In this document: piece after piece, positions 9,608 through 18,276 of the stretch
Position numbering within the stretch: position 1 is the first letter of the stretch
Layout: every line of letters starts with the position of its first letter
Assembly (NCBI GenBank): GCA_021324415.1
Contig: JAJPJF010000518.1
Location: 1-42,620 of the forward strand
Direction of reading: 5' to 3'
Origin: Nostocales cyanobacterium Centralia_MAG_434
GTDB lineage: Bacteria > Cyanobacteriota > Cyanobacteriia > Cyanobacteriales > Nostocaceae
DNA: 42,620 nucleotides
Made by a program: the position numbers and the translations under genes
Notes under the pieces: model-generated
What the model saw: the letters and a program-made list of their open reading frames with translations, nothing else
The model's database searches: none
What the model was told of the DNA's origin: nothing

Positions 9608-9746
9608 TTACGTTTCTCCACAATAGTTCTAAATCCATTGAACCATTAGTGAAATGGAATGGGGAATAGGAAATTTGGATCTGTTATTAACCTCACGCCC
9701 AATATTACGCTAAAATACAGCGACTGCCGTTTGTTTGGGGTTGGCA

Positions 9747-10856
9747 ATGGCTCGTGTCATTAATGTAAATCTACCACAGCAATCTTATGAGATTGCGATC
9801 GCACCTGGTGGTCTAGATAAACTAGGTGAACATATGAGTGGTCTGAAGTTGGGTAAGAAAATACTGCTGGTTTCTAACCCAACAATTTTCAAGCATTTTG
9901 GGGAAAAGGCGATCGCATCGCTTAAAGACGTTGGGTTTGAAGTTGCTAGCTGTACCCTACCGATAGGTGAACGCTACAAAACCCTAAATTCTGTTCAAAA
10001 AATCTATGATACCGCCTTAGAAAACCACATAGAACGTTCTTCAACTATGGTGGCTTTGGGTGGAGGCGTGATTGGTGACATGACTGGCTTTGCAGCAGCA
10101 ACTTGGCTCAGGGGAATTAACTTTGTGCAAGTGCCCACCACACTTTTAGCAATGGTCGATGCTGCAATTGGTGGCAAAACAGGCGTAAATCACCCTTTAG
10201 GAAAAAACCTCATTGGAGCATTCCATCAGCCGCGATTGGTTTTCATTGACCCAGAGGTGCTGAAAACCCTTCCCATGCGGGAGTTTCGAGCAGGAATGGC
10301 GGAGGTGATTAAGTACGGTGTTATTTGGGATGCTCAGCTATTTGCTGAGATGGAACAGAGTAAACGCTTGGATCAATTACGTTATTTAAAAGCTGAATTA
10401 CTAGACAGCATATTAACATGTTCTTGTCAAGCCAAAGCCGATGTTGTCAGTAAAGACGAGAAAGAAGCTGGATTACGAGCAATTCTCAACTATGGACACA
10501 CAATTGGTCACGCGGTGGAAAGCCTGACGGGTTATCGTGTGGTTAATCATGGCGAAGCTGTGGCTATTGGTATGGTAGCAGCTGGGCAAATTGCTGTAGA
10601 ACTGGGAATGTGGCAAAAGGCAGAAGCTGAGCGTCAAGACGCCCTCATTCAAAAAGCAGGGTTACCAACTCGGTTACCAGAGGGATTGGATATTGACGCG
10701 ATTGTAGCAGCTTTGCAAACTGATAAAAAAGTTCAAGATAGTAAAGTGAGATTTGTCCTACCCACACAGATTGGTGCAGTCACAATAACCGACCAAGTGC
10801 CATCAGATACAATCAAGCAAGTGTTGAAGAATTTGTATGCTCATTCTGAGAACTGA
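9747..10856 (+). CDS. aroB: 3-dehydroquinate synthase
   Basis: Second enzyme of the shikimate pathway, converting DAHP to 3-dehydroquinate using NAD and a divalent metal. NAD-binding [19 protein letters not shown] and [20 protein letters not shown] are conserved, as are the metal ligands in [17 protein letters not shown] and [10 protein letters not shown]. The ATG at 9747 (MARVINVNL, 369 aa) matches the normal family start; an upstream TTG at 9735 is unlikely. A clear intrinsic terminator follows at 10942-10969. It is monocistronic. Confidence 0.97.
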   Translation: MARVINVNLPQQSYEIAIAPGGLDKLGEHMSGLKLGKKILLVSNPTIFKHFGEKAIASLKDVGFEVASCTLPIGERYKTLNSVQKIYDTALENHIERSSTMVALGGGVIGDMTGFAAATWLRGINFVQVPTTLLAMVDAAIGGKTGVNHPLGKNLIGAFHQPRLVFIDPEVLKTLPMREFRAGMAEVIKYGVIWDAQLFAEMEQSKRLDQLRYLKAELLDSILTCSCQAKADVVSKDEKEAGLRAILNYGHTIGHAVESLTGYRVVNHGEAVAIGMVAAGQIAVELGMWQKAEAERQDALIQKAGLPTRLPEGLDIDAIVAALQTDKKVQDSKVRFVLPTQIGAVTITDQVPSDTIKQVLKNLYAHSEN

Positions 10857-11338
10857 GTTCTCTTGTTCTTTCAGGTTGAATCTTTCCGGATTTAGCGATA
10901 ACAAAGCTGCATATATATATGGTAGATGCACCCTAATTGCGATCCCCAGCCGAAGACTGGGGATTTTTTAGTAAAGAACGCAAGTGCCAGACCTCTGGCT
11001 GTTGAAATGGTATCTATAAATAGTCGGAATTATCAGAATTTTTCAACAGTATCTCCTAAATGGAATAAGTAGTGCAAAGCACATGCTTCGCGAACGCACT
11101 ACAAAATAAATCTGCCAATTCGGGAGCATCCCGAATTTTGCATAGCATCAGCATAGCTTTTGTTAGGATTTATTAATTTATCCGATGAGATTGAGCGATT
11201 TTTTCGTCATTTTGTAAAAATGAATACATAAATAATTTCATCTTTTTCTATTCTGCATGACAAAAGAGATTGTTTCTATTAGAGTTTATTGATCTGAAAC
11301 GGAGAACGAGAATGCCTCTTCAATTGACGCACCCACCC
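10857..11338. other. Intergenic gap of about 480 bp with palindromes
   Basis: Contains the aroB terminator, then palindromic sequences: GTAGTGC (11069-11075) pairing with GCACTAC (11096-11102) around AAGCACATGCTT, and a perfect hairpin AATTCGGGA/TCCCGAATT at 11117-11137. I see no coding potential. The last ~20 bp are probably the outer edge of the TnpB element. Confidence 0.6.
10942..10969 (+). terminator. Intrinsic terminator of aroB
   Basis: ATCCCCAG (10942-10949) pairs with CTGGGGAT (10957-10964) around a 7-base loop, followed directly by a T-run. It is 85 bp after the aroB stop. Confidence 0.88.
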
Positions 11339-11460
11339 CTAGAAGGGGTGGGATTCGTGCGGGTAGCCACACCCAGCACTATCCCATAAACTCAATTGAG
11401 TTAGCGGGTTCCCAGGCACACCGCGTTCACTCTTGCGAGTACGGTGTTGTTTCCTTTTAA
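11324..11460 (-). ncRNA. Candidate omega-RNA (guide RNA) of TnpB
   Basis: In IS605-family elements the RNA guide of TnpB is made from the 3' end of tnpB through the right end, with the guide taken from flanking DNA. Here the tnpB 3' part runs into a perfect GC-rich hairpin, then GTGCGTCAATTG. The position follows from family knowledge; the 5' boundary and exact end are guesses. Confidence 0.3.
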
Positions 11461-12901
11461 CCCCTGTTGATTCAGGGATGGGCGTTTCAAACAAGCAAAG
11501 CTGTTTGGGTTCCGGGCAGTCCACCCGTACCATCTGCACCTTAAGGCCACATGCTTTACTTGGGGAGACCCCAAGACCGCAGTGGCTCACCTTTTTAGGT
11601 TTAGGTGCATTCTTTTTAATAGTCAAACTGTATTCTGCTATTGCACGGCGCTTGACCATTGTTGCTGCTTGCAAGTCAGCATGGTCTTGATGCCCACATT
11701 CAACACACACGAACCTTTCACCAAACCTAGATTTGGCATCAACTACCCCACAATGGGAGCAGGTTTGGCTTGTGTGCTTGGGATTGACTTGATAAAAATT
11801 CTTTCCCTGCTTTTCGGCAGTGTACTTAATCTTGCTTATCAAATCTCCCCAAGATGCATCTGATATTGAACGATTTAGACCACACTTGGCTGATTGACCA
11901 TTGCGAGCATGACTACCATCATCATTCTTTTTTGGCTTACAACGCGCTTTCATGCCGTTGATGTTCAACTCCTCAACGGCAACACCATCTGCTTTTTTAA
12001 CAACCAAGTTAGCTACTTCCCACTGGTAAGCAGTTCGTTTGTCAACTCGTTGTTTGTACAGACGCGCTACTTTGATGCCTACCTTTTTACGGTTGTTGCT
12101 TCCCTTTTTCTTTCTCTCCACCCTACGCTGTCTGATTTTTAAAGTTCGCTTTGCTTTTTTTGAAGTAGCAAACCTAGGGTTAGAAATCTGTTGTCCATCC
12201 GAACAATGAACCAGTTTTGTTAGCCCCATGTCCAATCCGGTTAATGTGTTAGGAGGAGCAGGAGCGATAAAATCAGGAATCGTTTTGTCTTCAAGTAGAA
12301 TGCTGACGTACCAGCCATCTGCTTTTGTGCGTACCGTTACCGTGCGAATTTCATACCCTGTTGGGATTGGACGAGAATTATAAAACCGCATCCAACCAAT
12401 TGAAGGCAGATAGATTTTGTTTCCATCTACCTTGACATCACCGGGTTTGTATTGAAAAGACCGAAAATTAGAACGGTTTTTGAATTTTGGAAAGCCGCGC
12501 TCATGCTTGAAGAATCCTTCCATTGCTGCATCTAGTCTTTTAATAAGAAGCTGCAATACATTGGAATGGATGGATTTATACCAAGGTCTAGCTTTCTTCA
12601 TTTCAGCCAGATATGCATCTTGCATTAAACTTGCAGAACGCTTCTTGATATTGCCTTCTTTATCAGGATTCTTCCAAGGATTATGGAGCATTGAACTTCT
12701 GCTGAGAGAGCAAGTTAATGGACAGCGCTCAGTTTTTGTTCTCGTGTCGCAATAATCCCCAGAAATAAAGGATTGATGATATCCGTCAATACGATCAGCT
12801 AGCATCCAGTTATACAAAGAACGCATCATGTTTAACCATGAGTCCATCAAGTCTGATTGTTCTGTTTTTGGGCGCAATTTGTATTGGTAGCTAGTTTTCA
12901 T
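11339..12901 (-). CDS. tnpB: TnpB, RNA-guided endonuclease of IS605-type element
   Basis: A 520-residue TnpB. The N-terminal MKTSYQYKLRPKTEQSDLMD and NWMLADR are the OrfB helix-turn-helix region. The split RuvC residues are present: D224 in TGLDMGL, E310 in VAVEELNINGM, and D409 in DHADLQAA. The zinc ribbon is CSHC at 381-384 and CVEC at 399-402. All three catalytic acids are kept, so the nuclease looks intact. It is longer than the usual ~400 residues: about 95 extra residues follow the RuvC-III motif and are encoded by DNA that overlaps the predicted guide RNA and right-end hairpin. The start ATG 12901 is 55 bp from the divergent RHH gene. Confidence 0.9.
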   Translation of the reverse strand: MKTSYQYKLRPKTEQSDLMDSWLNMMRSLYNWMLADRIDGYHQSFISGDYCDTRTKTERCPLTCSLSRSSMLHNPWKNPDKEGNIKKRSASLMQDAYLAEMKKARPWYKSIHSNVLQLLIKRLDAAMEGFFKHERGFPKFKNRSNFRSFQYKPGDVKVDGNKIYLPSIGWMRFYNSRPIPTGYEIRTVTVRTKADGWYVSILLEDKTIPDFIAPAPPNTLTGLDMGLTKLVHCSDGQQISNPRFATSKKAKRTLKIRQRRVERKKKGSNNRKKVGIKVARLYKQRVDKRTAYQWEVANLVVKKADGVAVEELNINGMKARCKPKKNDDGSHARNGQSAKCGLNRSISDASWGDLISKIKYTAEKQGKNFYQVNPKHTSQTCSHCGVVDAKSRFGERFVCVECGHQDHADLQAATMVKRRAIAEYSLTIKKNAPKPKKVSHCGLGVSPSKACGLKVQMVRVDCPEPKQLCLFETPIPESTGVKRKQHRTRKSERGVPGNPLTQLSLWDSAGCGYPHESHPF

Positions 12902-12902
12902 G

Positions 12903-12932
12903 TTGACAACTTTCCTTTGTTCGACCTACTAT
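12903..12932 (+). promoter_or_regulatory. Possible promoter between tnpB and the RHH gene
   Basis: TTGACA (12903-12908) and TACTAT (12927-12932) are 18 bp apart, ending 24 bp before the RHH gene start. The 55-bp divergent spacer must also hold the tnpB promoter, so a DNA-binding product of the small gene could control both. Confidence 0.4.
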
Positions 12933-12956
12933 TAGCTTAGTATACCTAGCTTTAAT

Positions 12957-13163
12957 ATGTCAACCCCAAGACCTAAGAGAAAAGCAATAAGAAATGAACC
13001 TTTGCTCTATGACGAAACAAAGATCAGAAAAGCAATTTGGTTAACTCCTTCTACATGGAATACCTTAAAGCAAGCATCTGAAATTGAAGGTATTAGTATC
13101 AGCGAATTAGTTGAACGATGGGGACGGCAGCTAAAGCTGCCTGCGGCTTCCTCCCACCCCTAA
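12957..13163 (+). CDS. Small ribbon-helix-helix-like protein of the TnpB element
   Basis: A 68-residue protein with a basic N-terminus (MSTPRPKRKAIRNE), then RKAIWLTPSTWNTLKQAS and GISISELVERWGRQL. A beta strand followed by two helices with this spacing resembles ribbon-helix-helix (CopG/Arc-like) DNA-binding proteins. It is divergent from tnpB and shares its 55-bp spacer. Its last codons run into the left-end palindrome of the element, so its C-terminus (LKLPAASSHP) is partly shaped by transposon end sequence. Role as a repressor of tnpB is inference. Confidence 0.6.
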   Translation: MSTPRPKRKAIRNEPLLYDETKIRKAIWLTPSTWNTLKQASEIEGISISELVERWGRQLKLPAASSHP

Positions 13164-13200
13164 AGGACGTTCAAGGGAGAAAACCAAAAAGTTTTCTCCC
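13126..13200. repeat. Left-end hairpins of the TnpB element
   Basis: The 16-bp palindrome at 13126-13141 and the stem GGGAGAAAAC/GTTTTCTCCC (13175-13184 with 13191-13200, 6-base loop) resemble the subterminal hairpins that IS605-type TnpA recognises. Confidence 0.6.
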
Positions 13201-13282
13201 TTTAACTGGTGGGCTTCCGCCTTAACGTATTGTGAAGTTATTCTCGATAGAAGCCATTTCTATTGTTGAGGTCAAAAGGAAA

Positions 13283-13307
13283 ACCCCACTATTCAGGTTA
13301 GTGGGGT
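13283..13307 (-). terminator. Terminator hairpin downstream of the PlsY/PEP-synthase fusion
   Basis: ACCCCACTA pairs perfectly with TAGTGGGGT around a 7-base loop. On the minus strand it is followed by TTTTCCTTTT. It lies about 137 bp beyond the stop at 13444. Confidence 0.65.
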
Positions 13308-13443
13308 GCTTGTTTTGAAAAAAACCACCGCTGCTTGCAGCAATGATGCATCTAAGAACACTCAAATATAATCTACCTATAAATTCTGAGGAAATTCTGA
13401 GAACCTTTACCACTCAGAGCCTTCACTCAGAATTTTTACGATT

Positions 13444-16392
13444 CTAACCGTCAGATATTTCGATAATGCCTGTATATCCATCAATGCGTACTTTCTGACC
13501 ATCTTGCAGTAGTGAAGTAGCATTTTGAACATCCATGATTGCAGGAATACCATACTCGCGAGCTAAAATCGCTCCATGAGAAAGCTTTCCACCCGTCTCG
13601 GCGATTAATCCTCCAGCCCTCACGAGCAGAGGTGCCCAACCTGAATCTGTGTAAGGCACGACCAGAATTGTATCTGGTTCAACTTCTGGCAGAGCTTGAA
13701 AATTCTGTAGCACTTTCACCCTTCCCTCCACTTGTCCAGGACTAGCAGGAATGCCGTGTAGCTTTTGCTCAGAAGAAAGGGAAACAGGTTCCAAACTCAC
13801 AGCAGGAGGAGGATTATTGCCATAGATTAAAAGAGGTACAGAAGTGAGCTGACTGTCTTCTGTGAGTTGAAGTTGTCTTTGTTTGACTAACTCCTGTAAA
13901 CTTGCAACAAATTCTGGCTCGAAATTTTCAACCAGACGTCGCACCTCATCAAATTCTAGAAAAAAGATATCACCGGACTGCCCCAGTAGACCTGAGTGCA
14001 ACCAAATTTTTTCCAACGCTACAAAAGACCAACGCAACTCAGCCAGTAGCTGAGAATAAATCTCTGTGACTCTTCCTTTAAGATTCACACGCCTTTGTAC
14101 AAATCTTCTCGTTTTCCTTGGTTGAGGATTTTGGGGTAGTTGCTTGACGTTGGGGATACTGCCAACATTGCTATTTTCTTCAAGATCAGGCTGCCTTTCC
14201 AGTTCACTGTTTTGGATTCGTGGTTTTTCCCCTTGCATAAATTGCACAAACAATTGCCTAAAAGCCTGAGGTTCTTCTTTCCAGGTGGGTACTGCAATAT
14301 CAGTTCCTACCTCACTCAAATAACCGTAACGCTGAAGTAATTGCTCAAATTTTTCTAGAATTTCTTGTCCTTGGGGTGTTTGGGCTAACTGCTCGAATAG
14401 TTGATCTGGATTAAACTCTGGTAGGATTTGCTGAGCAGTTGTCGCTAAATCTTGCAGCGATCGCAACACTGCAACCTCTGGAGTAAGGCTATTGTCAATG
14501 TCTCTATCTTTGACACGTAAAATTGCTTGGCGCAACGCTGCACTGAGGGGAGCCAAAATACTGTAATAAGTTGCAACGTGCAGTAATTCTAGGATGAAGT
14601 TAATTCTTTCTAACAGTTGATGTGGCTCAAGATCATTCACTGGTTCCTGAGCTAACTGAGACAAAGCAGGAGCAAATCGCTTGGAATTATGTCTGTTAAA
14701 GTCCTTTTCTAAACAAAATTCTCGCACAACCAACCTTGCTAATCCTGGCAGATTTCGCAAAGTGGTTTCTATTGGCGGCTTGCTTAACTGAACGCCTCGA
14801 GTCAAAAACTCCAGGCTTTCAGGAGGCAAACCCATGCGGCGGAAAATCTCTCCTAACAGCGAGGCATTAAAGTATGCTCTTGAGTAGTGAAGCGTCGCTG
14901 TTTCATTGAAATCCAAGCCTATGGCACGTTCATTTAAGACTAGAGTGAAAATCTTTCCCCAGACACTACAAGTCAATGGACGATTGATTGACCAAGTTAA
15001 TGGGCGAATCAATCCTGGGATCACTTCTGCAGCAATTTTGCGTGTCCAGATGGGCAGCAGAGTGCTAATAGGTCTAGCTTGTAACACCCAAAGCGTTTGA
15101 CCATCGTAGCTCCATTCGATATCTTGGGGAATGCCGTGGTAATGTTCTTCTATATGTCGGCTCAAATATGCCACTTGCTTGATCAAAGCTGGCGGAACTT
15201 GACCTTTACCTTCTAGTTGTATAGATGCGAAATTTTCTGTTTCGATGACGAAGGCACGGTATTGCTCAGGTGTCACTCGTCCAGAAACAACTTGTGCTGC
15301 ATTCCCTGGTAATGCTTCAATGACGACTGCATCACCTTGTTTCGTCATTGGGTCACGGGTAAACGCAACCCCAGAAAAGACTCCTTGAACTTGTTGTTGA
15401 ATCAGCACTGCCATTCCGGCTTCATGTAAAGAGCGATCGCGGCGATACTGCGCTGCAGTTGGATTATTGTAAGAAGCCCGAACTCGAGCGATCGCTTGTT
15501 GCAACCCATCTTTAGTGGTAACGTTCAAAATAGTTTCATACTGACCTGCAGCGGAAGCGTATTCTGAGTCTTCTCCAATTGCGGAAGAACGCACCACTAA
15601 AGGCGATAAATCTGATGGCTGAAGAAATTCTATCAACGATGCCGGATCATCGGATGGCGCAAGTACCCATCCTTTCGGTACAGAATAACCCCATCGATGA
15701 ATTTCTGATAATCTAGCCGCTTTGTGTCCAAATAGCGTGGCATCTAAATTTTCGTCCAAAGAGAGAATAGTTGACTCACCTCGTAAAAACTGAAATGCTG
15801 CCTGAGATTCTGCCTGTGCCTCTTCGGCTGGGAGATTCAAATCATCAGGCATTGTTTTATAAATCCAGCTTAACAAAGCAGCCAAGGCAATAGCAGCGTA
15901 GATTCTCGGTGGATTTTCGGGGTGCAGGATCGCTACAATTAGGGGAAATAAAACCAAAACGCCAAATTTTGCTAGTTTCCTAGAGCGTATAATCGTAAAG
16001 CTCGTACTTGCAAGCAAAAGCACAAATACTGCTGCCAATGGATCGTGTACTGCAAATCCCCAGACAACGTTTGTGGTACCAGCTCCCCTGCCTACCCAGT
16101 ATCGACCCAATACTACAGCAATAAGGGCAATCAATTCCCACGCCGAGCCATTCCCAAAGAAAACTCGGGCAAGCAGAACAGCAGCAATGCCCTTAAAAGC
16201 TTCTGAAAAAACTGCTAGTATACCTACCAGTGTTCCGCCGTGGTAGAAAGCAGATGAAACACTAATATTGCCAGTTCCCACGTGTGCTAATCTACGTTTG
16301 CTTATAGCTTGAGCCATCCAAGCAATCAGCGGTATCGCACCCAAGAGCGGGCAAATAACAAAAACAACCAGAATACCCCAAAGTTCAAACAT
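13444..16392 (-). CDS. Fusion of PlsY-like acyltransferase domain and PEP-synthase-like phosphotransferase
   Basis: A 982-residue protein. Residues 1-180 form a multi-helix membrane domain resembling PlsY, the acyl-phosphate:glycerol-3-phosphate acyltransferase: GTGNISVSS with FSEAFKG (motif 1), GRGAGTTNV (motif 2) and LHPENPPRIY (motif 3), all divergent. Residues about 208-450 form a PPDK/PEP-synthase ATP-binding domain (ATLFGHKAARLSE, VVRSSAIGED, final LQARPIS). A middle domain of about 400 residues is poorly conserved to my eye. The C-terminal PEP-utiliser domain has the swivelling His at H939 in TGGKLSHGAILAREYGIPA. There is no TIM-barrel PEP/pyruvate domain, so the order resembles rifampicin phosphotransferase rather than PEP synthase. 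Substrate unknown. Start ATG 16392. Confidence 0.8.
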   Translation of the reverse strand: MFELWGILVVFVICPLLGAIPLIAWMAQAISKRRLAHVGTGNISVSSAFYHGGTLVGILAVFSEAFKGIAAVLLARVFFGNGSAWELIALIAVVLGRYWVGRGAGTTNVVWGFAVHDPLAAVFVLLLASTSFTIIRSRKLAKFGVLVLFPLIVAILHPENPPRIYAAIALAALLSWIYKTMPDDLNLPAEEAQAESQAAFQFLRGESTILSLDENLDATLFGHKAARLSEIHRWGYSVPKGWVLAPSDDPASLIEFLQPSDLSPLVVRSSAIGEDSEYASAAGQYETILNVTTKDGLQQAIARVRASYNNPTAAQYRRDRSLHEAGMAVLIQQQVQGVFSGVAFTRDPMTKQGDAVVIEALPGNAAQVVSGRVTPEQYRAFVIETENFASIQLEGKGQVPPALIKQVAYLSRHIEEHYHGIPQDIEWSYDGQTLWVLQARPISTLLPIWTRKIAAEVIPGLIRPLTWSINRPLTCSVWGKIFTLVLNERAIGLDFNETATLHYSRAYFNASLLGEIFRRMGLPPESLEFLTRGVQLSKPPIETTLRNLPGLARLVVREFCLEKDFNRHNSKRFAPALSQLAQEPVNDLEPHQLLERINFILELLHVATYYSILAPLSAALRQAILRVKDRDIDNSLTPEVAVLRSLQDLATTAQQILPEFNPDQLFEQLAQTPQGQEILEKFEQLLQRYGYLSEVGTDIAVPTWKEEPQAFRQLFVQFMQGEKPRIQNSELERQPDLEENSNVGSIPNVKQLPQNPQPRKTRRFVQRRVNLKGRVTEIYSQLLAELRWSFVALEKIWLHSGLLGQSGDIFFLEFDEVRRLVENFEPEFVASLQELVKQRQLQLTEDSQLTSVPLLIYGNNPPPAVSLEPVSLSSEQKLHGIPASPGQVEGRVKVLQNFQALPEVEPDTILVVPYTDSGWAPLLVRAGGLIAETGGKLSHGAILAREYGIPAIMDVQNATSLLQDGQKVRIDGYTGIIEISDG

Positions 16393-16857
16393 GTTTAATC
16401 TTGGACTTTAGCAATTTTCGCAAGCATGACTGGGATGAGAACGATTTAATGAACCACATTAACCTCTACACTGACCAACTTTGTTGGAAGATAAAGGGTT
16501 GCAGCAGGAGATCAGCATCCTTGTCCTTATATACTATGATCTCCTTCGTAAAGTTAGTAATGGGCTATACCTATCAATTCCTATCGGCTTTGGTTCAGAG
16601 CGTTGAAACACATTGCTCAAAACTATGTAACCAGAACTCATTTATGAGCGAACGAACAACGCAAAATCAATATGTCTTAGGAGAGGTTTACCCTCCTGCT
16701 TCCATTAAAAATCTCAATTAAAATTCTTTCAATATCATGATAGAGGCATATGGAATAAAGGACACCTTCATAGAAGGATAAACTTCTATGATCAGTGTCC
16801 CCCCCTACTTGCTTTTTTAGATTTTTGAGCTTTTGGGTAATATAATGAAATATTTTA
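16393..16857. other. Intergenic gap of about 460 bp
   Basis: A plus-strand frame opening at TTG 16401 covers much of it but has no recognisable domain and no ribosome binding site, so I do not call it. A long hairpin is at 16760-16800. The promoter of the 982-aa gene should lie just right of 16392. Confidence 0.5.
16760..16800 (-). terminator. Long hairpin, probable 3' end of the 46-aa gene
   Basis: GGACAC (16760-16765) pairs with GTGTCC (16795-16800), and TCATAGAAG (16768-16776) with CTTCTATGA (16783-16791). On the minus strand it is followed by TTTATTCC. It is 58 bp beyond the stop of the small gene. Confidence 0.55.
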
Positions 16858-16998
16858 TTAGCTTACTGCATAGGCTGCTTGGAGCGCCCAAATGATTAAG
16901 GCAAAGATTGCACCTAGAAGCAGCACAGTGGAGATCGTGACTGCTTTTGGTGAATCAGCACCCTCAAATTTCATGATTCCTCGGTTTAAATCGGACAT
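16858..16998 (-). CDS. 46-residue single-helix membrane protein, function unknown
   Basis: Protein starts MSDLNRGIMKFEGADSPKAV and continues with a hydrophobic helix (about residues 21-40, LLLGAIFALIIWALQAAY). The start is strongly supported by AAAGGAGGAT 11 bases before the ATG, an almost perfect anti-16S match, suggesting high expression. Size and layout are those of small photosynthetic-membrane subunits (photosystem or NDH-1), but I could not match it to a named one from memory. It is monocistronic, divergent from the SGNH hydrolase gene, with a hairpin downstream. Confidence 0.7.
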   Translation of the reverse strand: MSDLNRGIMKFEGADSPKAVTISTVLLLGAIFALIIWALQAAYAVS

Positions 16999-17284
16999 AG
17001 CTTTGTAATCCTCCTTTCTTACAGTGCTAATTTGTCCGTCTTGATTGTATTCCTTTCATTCGCCGATCATGCAAAGTTCATAATAAGATTTTGCATTCCT
17101 TTCATAATTTTGACTTCAGCATAATTGCATATTTCAAAAGACGTATCATTTTTATCAGTGGTGTCAAGCCAAAATATGAATTTCCAATGCACGGCTGTGT
17201 AGAGATGTAGCATTGTTACGTCTCTACCGTATATAGCAACCCGTATAGGCGTGGTGAAAATTATTTATCTAAGGGTGTTGAATT

Positions 17285-18247
17285 ATGCTAGTTATTCTTT
17301 TTACATTATTAGTAGGATTGGCAGTGATATTAGAGATCGGCTTGCGTACCATCGGCTTTGGTAATCCCCTAATATACATTGCGGATGAGCAGATTGGTTA
17401 TTTGCTAGCTCCAAATCAACGCACTCGTCGTTTTGGAAATCTGATCAAGATTAATGAGTATTCTATGCGAGGTGAGCCTATCCAAAGGACGCCTCTAACT
17501 TCTACTTTGCGAGTCTTGATTTTAGGAGATTCTATCGCTAATGGTGGCTGGTGGACTGATCAATCTCAGACTATTTCCAGCTTAATGACGCACTCTTTAA
17601 GCGCGGCAGTTACTAGTAAATTTCAAGCAGTGGAAGTACTGAATGCTTCAGCCAACTCCTGGGGACCAAGAAATGAATTAGCCTATCTGCAGAGGTTTGG
17701 CACTTTTAATGCTCAGGTTGTCGTCTTACTAATTAATACAGATGACTTATTTGCGACTGCTCCCACTTCTTTGCCTGTAGGAAGAGATCGCAACTACCCT
17801 GCAAAGAAACCCCTTTTGGCTTTACTGGAGGTCTTTAATCGTTATCTATCAAAGCCAAAACCAATACCAGAAATGCAATTGGTACAAGATGAGGGAGGCG
17901 ATCGCGTCCGTTTTAATTTGGAAGCAATCAGCAAAATCCAAGCTTTAACACGTCAAGTTCATAGTCAATTCCTGTTGGTTATGACTCCCTTACTGCGAGA
18001 AATCGGTGAAGGGGGACCTCGTGATTACGAAATCAAAGCACGTCAACGCCTCAGTGAGTTTACGCAAACTCACCAAATCACTTATATAGATTTTTTACCA
18101 AAATTTAACACGATCCCAGATTTTAAAACCCTGTATCAAGACCACATCCACCTCAACTTCCAAGGCAATCAACTTGTCAGTTCAGTTATCAGTGAACAGT
18201 TATCAGTAAACAGTAAACTATTATCCATCAATAATTTTGATAACTAA
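17285..18247 (+). CDS. Membrane-anchored SGNH/GDSL-type hydrolase
   Basis: A 320-residue protein with an N-terminal hydrophobic anchor (MLVILFTLLVGLAVILEIGL). The SGNH block I is VLILGDSIANGG with the nucleophile at S83; the catalytic block V is DHIHLN with D286 and H289. The family hydrolyses esters, often acetyl groups on exported glycans. The last ~20 residues (SEQLSVNSKLLSI) come from an AACTGATAACTG-type repeat that begins inside the gene, so the natural C-terminus has probably been replaced or extended. The start is ATG 17285, with no clear Shine-Dalgarno sequence. Confidence 0.75.
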   Translation: MLVILFTLLVGLAVILEIGLRTIGFGNPLIYIADEQIGYLLAPNQRTRRFGNLIKINEYSMRGEPIQRTPLTSTLRVLILGDSIANGGWWTDQSQTISSLMTHSLSAAVTSKFQAVEVLNASANSWGPRNELAYLQRFGTFNAQVVVLLINTDDLFATAPTSLPVGRDRNYPAKKPLLALLEVFNRYLSKPKPIPEMQLVQDEGGDRVRFNLEAISKIQALTRQVHSQFLLVMTPLLREIGEGGPRDYEIKARQRLSEFTQTHQITYIDFLPKFNTIPDFKTLYQDHIHLNFQGNQLVSSVISEQLSVNSKLLSINNFDN

Positions 18248-18275
18248 TAACTAATAACTGATAACTGATAACTGT
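18178..18275. repeat. AACTGATAACTG-type short tandem repeat at the SGNH gene 3' end
   Basis: Repeated CAGTTATCAGT / AACTGATAACTG / AACTAATAACTA units run from the last codons of the SGNH gene to the stop of the next, convergent gene. This repeat type is frequent in heterocystous cyanobacteria. Confidence 0.75.
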
Positions 18276-18276
18276 C

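Larger units (their letters stand above)
11324..13226 (-). mobile_element. TnpB-only IS200/IS605-type element
   Basis: The element holds tnpB (minus) and a small divergent RHH-like gene, flanked by hairpin-forming ends, as in IS605-family transposons. The right end carries the hairpin CCCACCCC/GGGGTGGG, which spans the tnpB stop codon (11332-11350). The left end carries a 16-bp palindrome GGCAGCTAAAGCTGCC (13126-13141) and a 10-bp hairpin GGGAGAAAAC/GTTTTCTCCC (13175-13200). The string CCCACCCCTA occurs at both ends. No TnpA transposase is present, so movement would need help in trans. Exact borders are my estimate; these elements make no target duplication. Confidence 0.55.

Noticed and set aside
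10909-10930. TGCATATATATATGGTAGATGCA as a regulatory palindrome
   Set aside because: Mostly a simple AT alternation next to the aroB terminator; no gene start nearby.
13164-13443. Extra small gene between the TnpB element and the PlsY fusion gene
   Set aside because: Only short frames crossing hairpins; no start signal and no similarity I can recognise.
16401-16721. Plus-strand frame of 106 codons
   Set aside because: TTG start inside a promoter region, no SD, no known domain.
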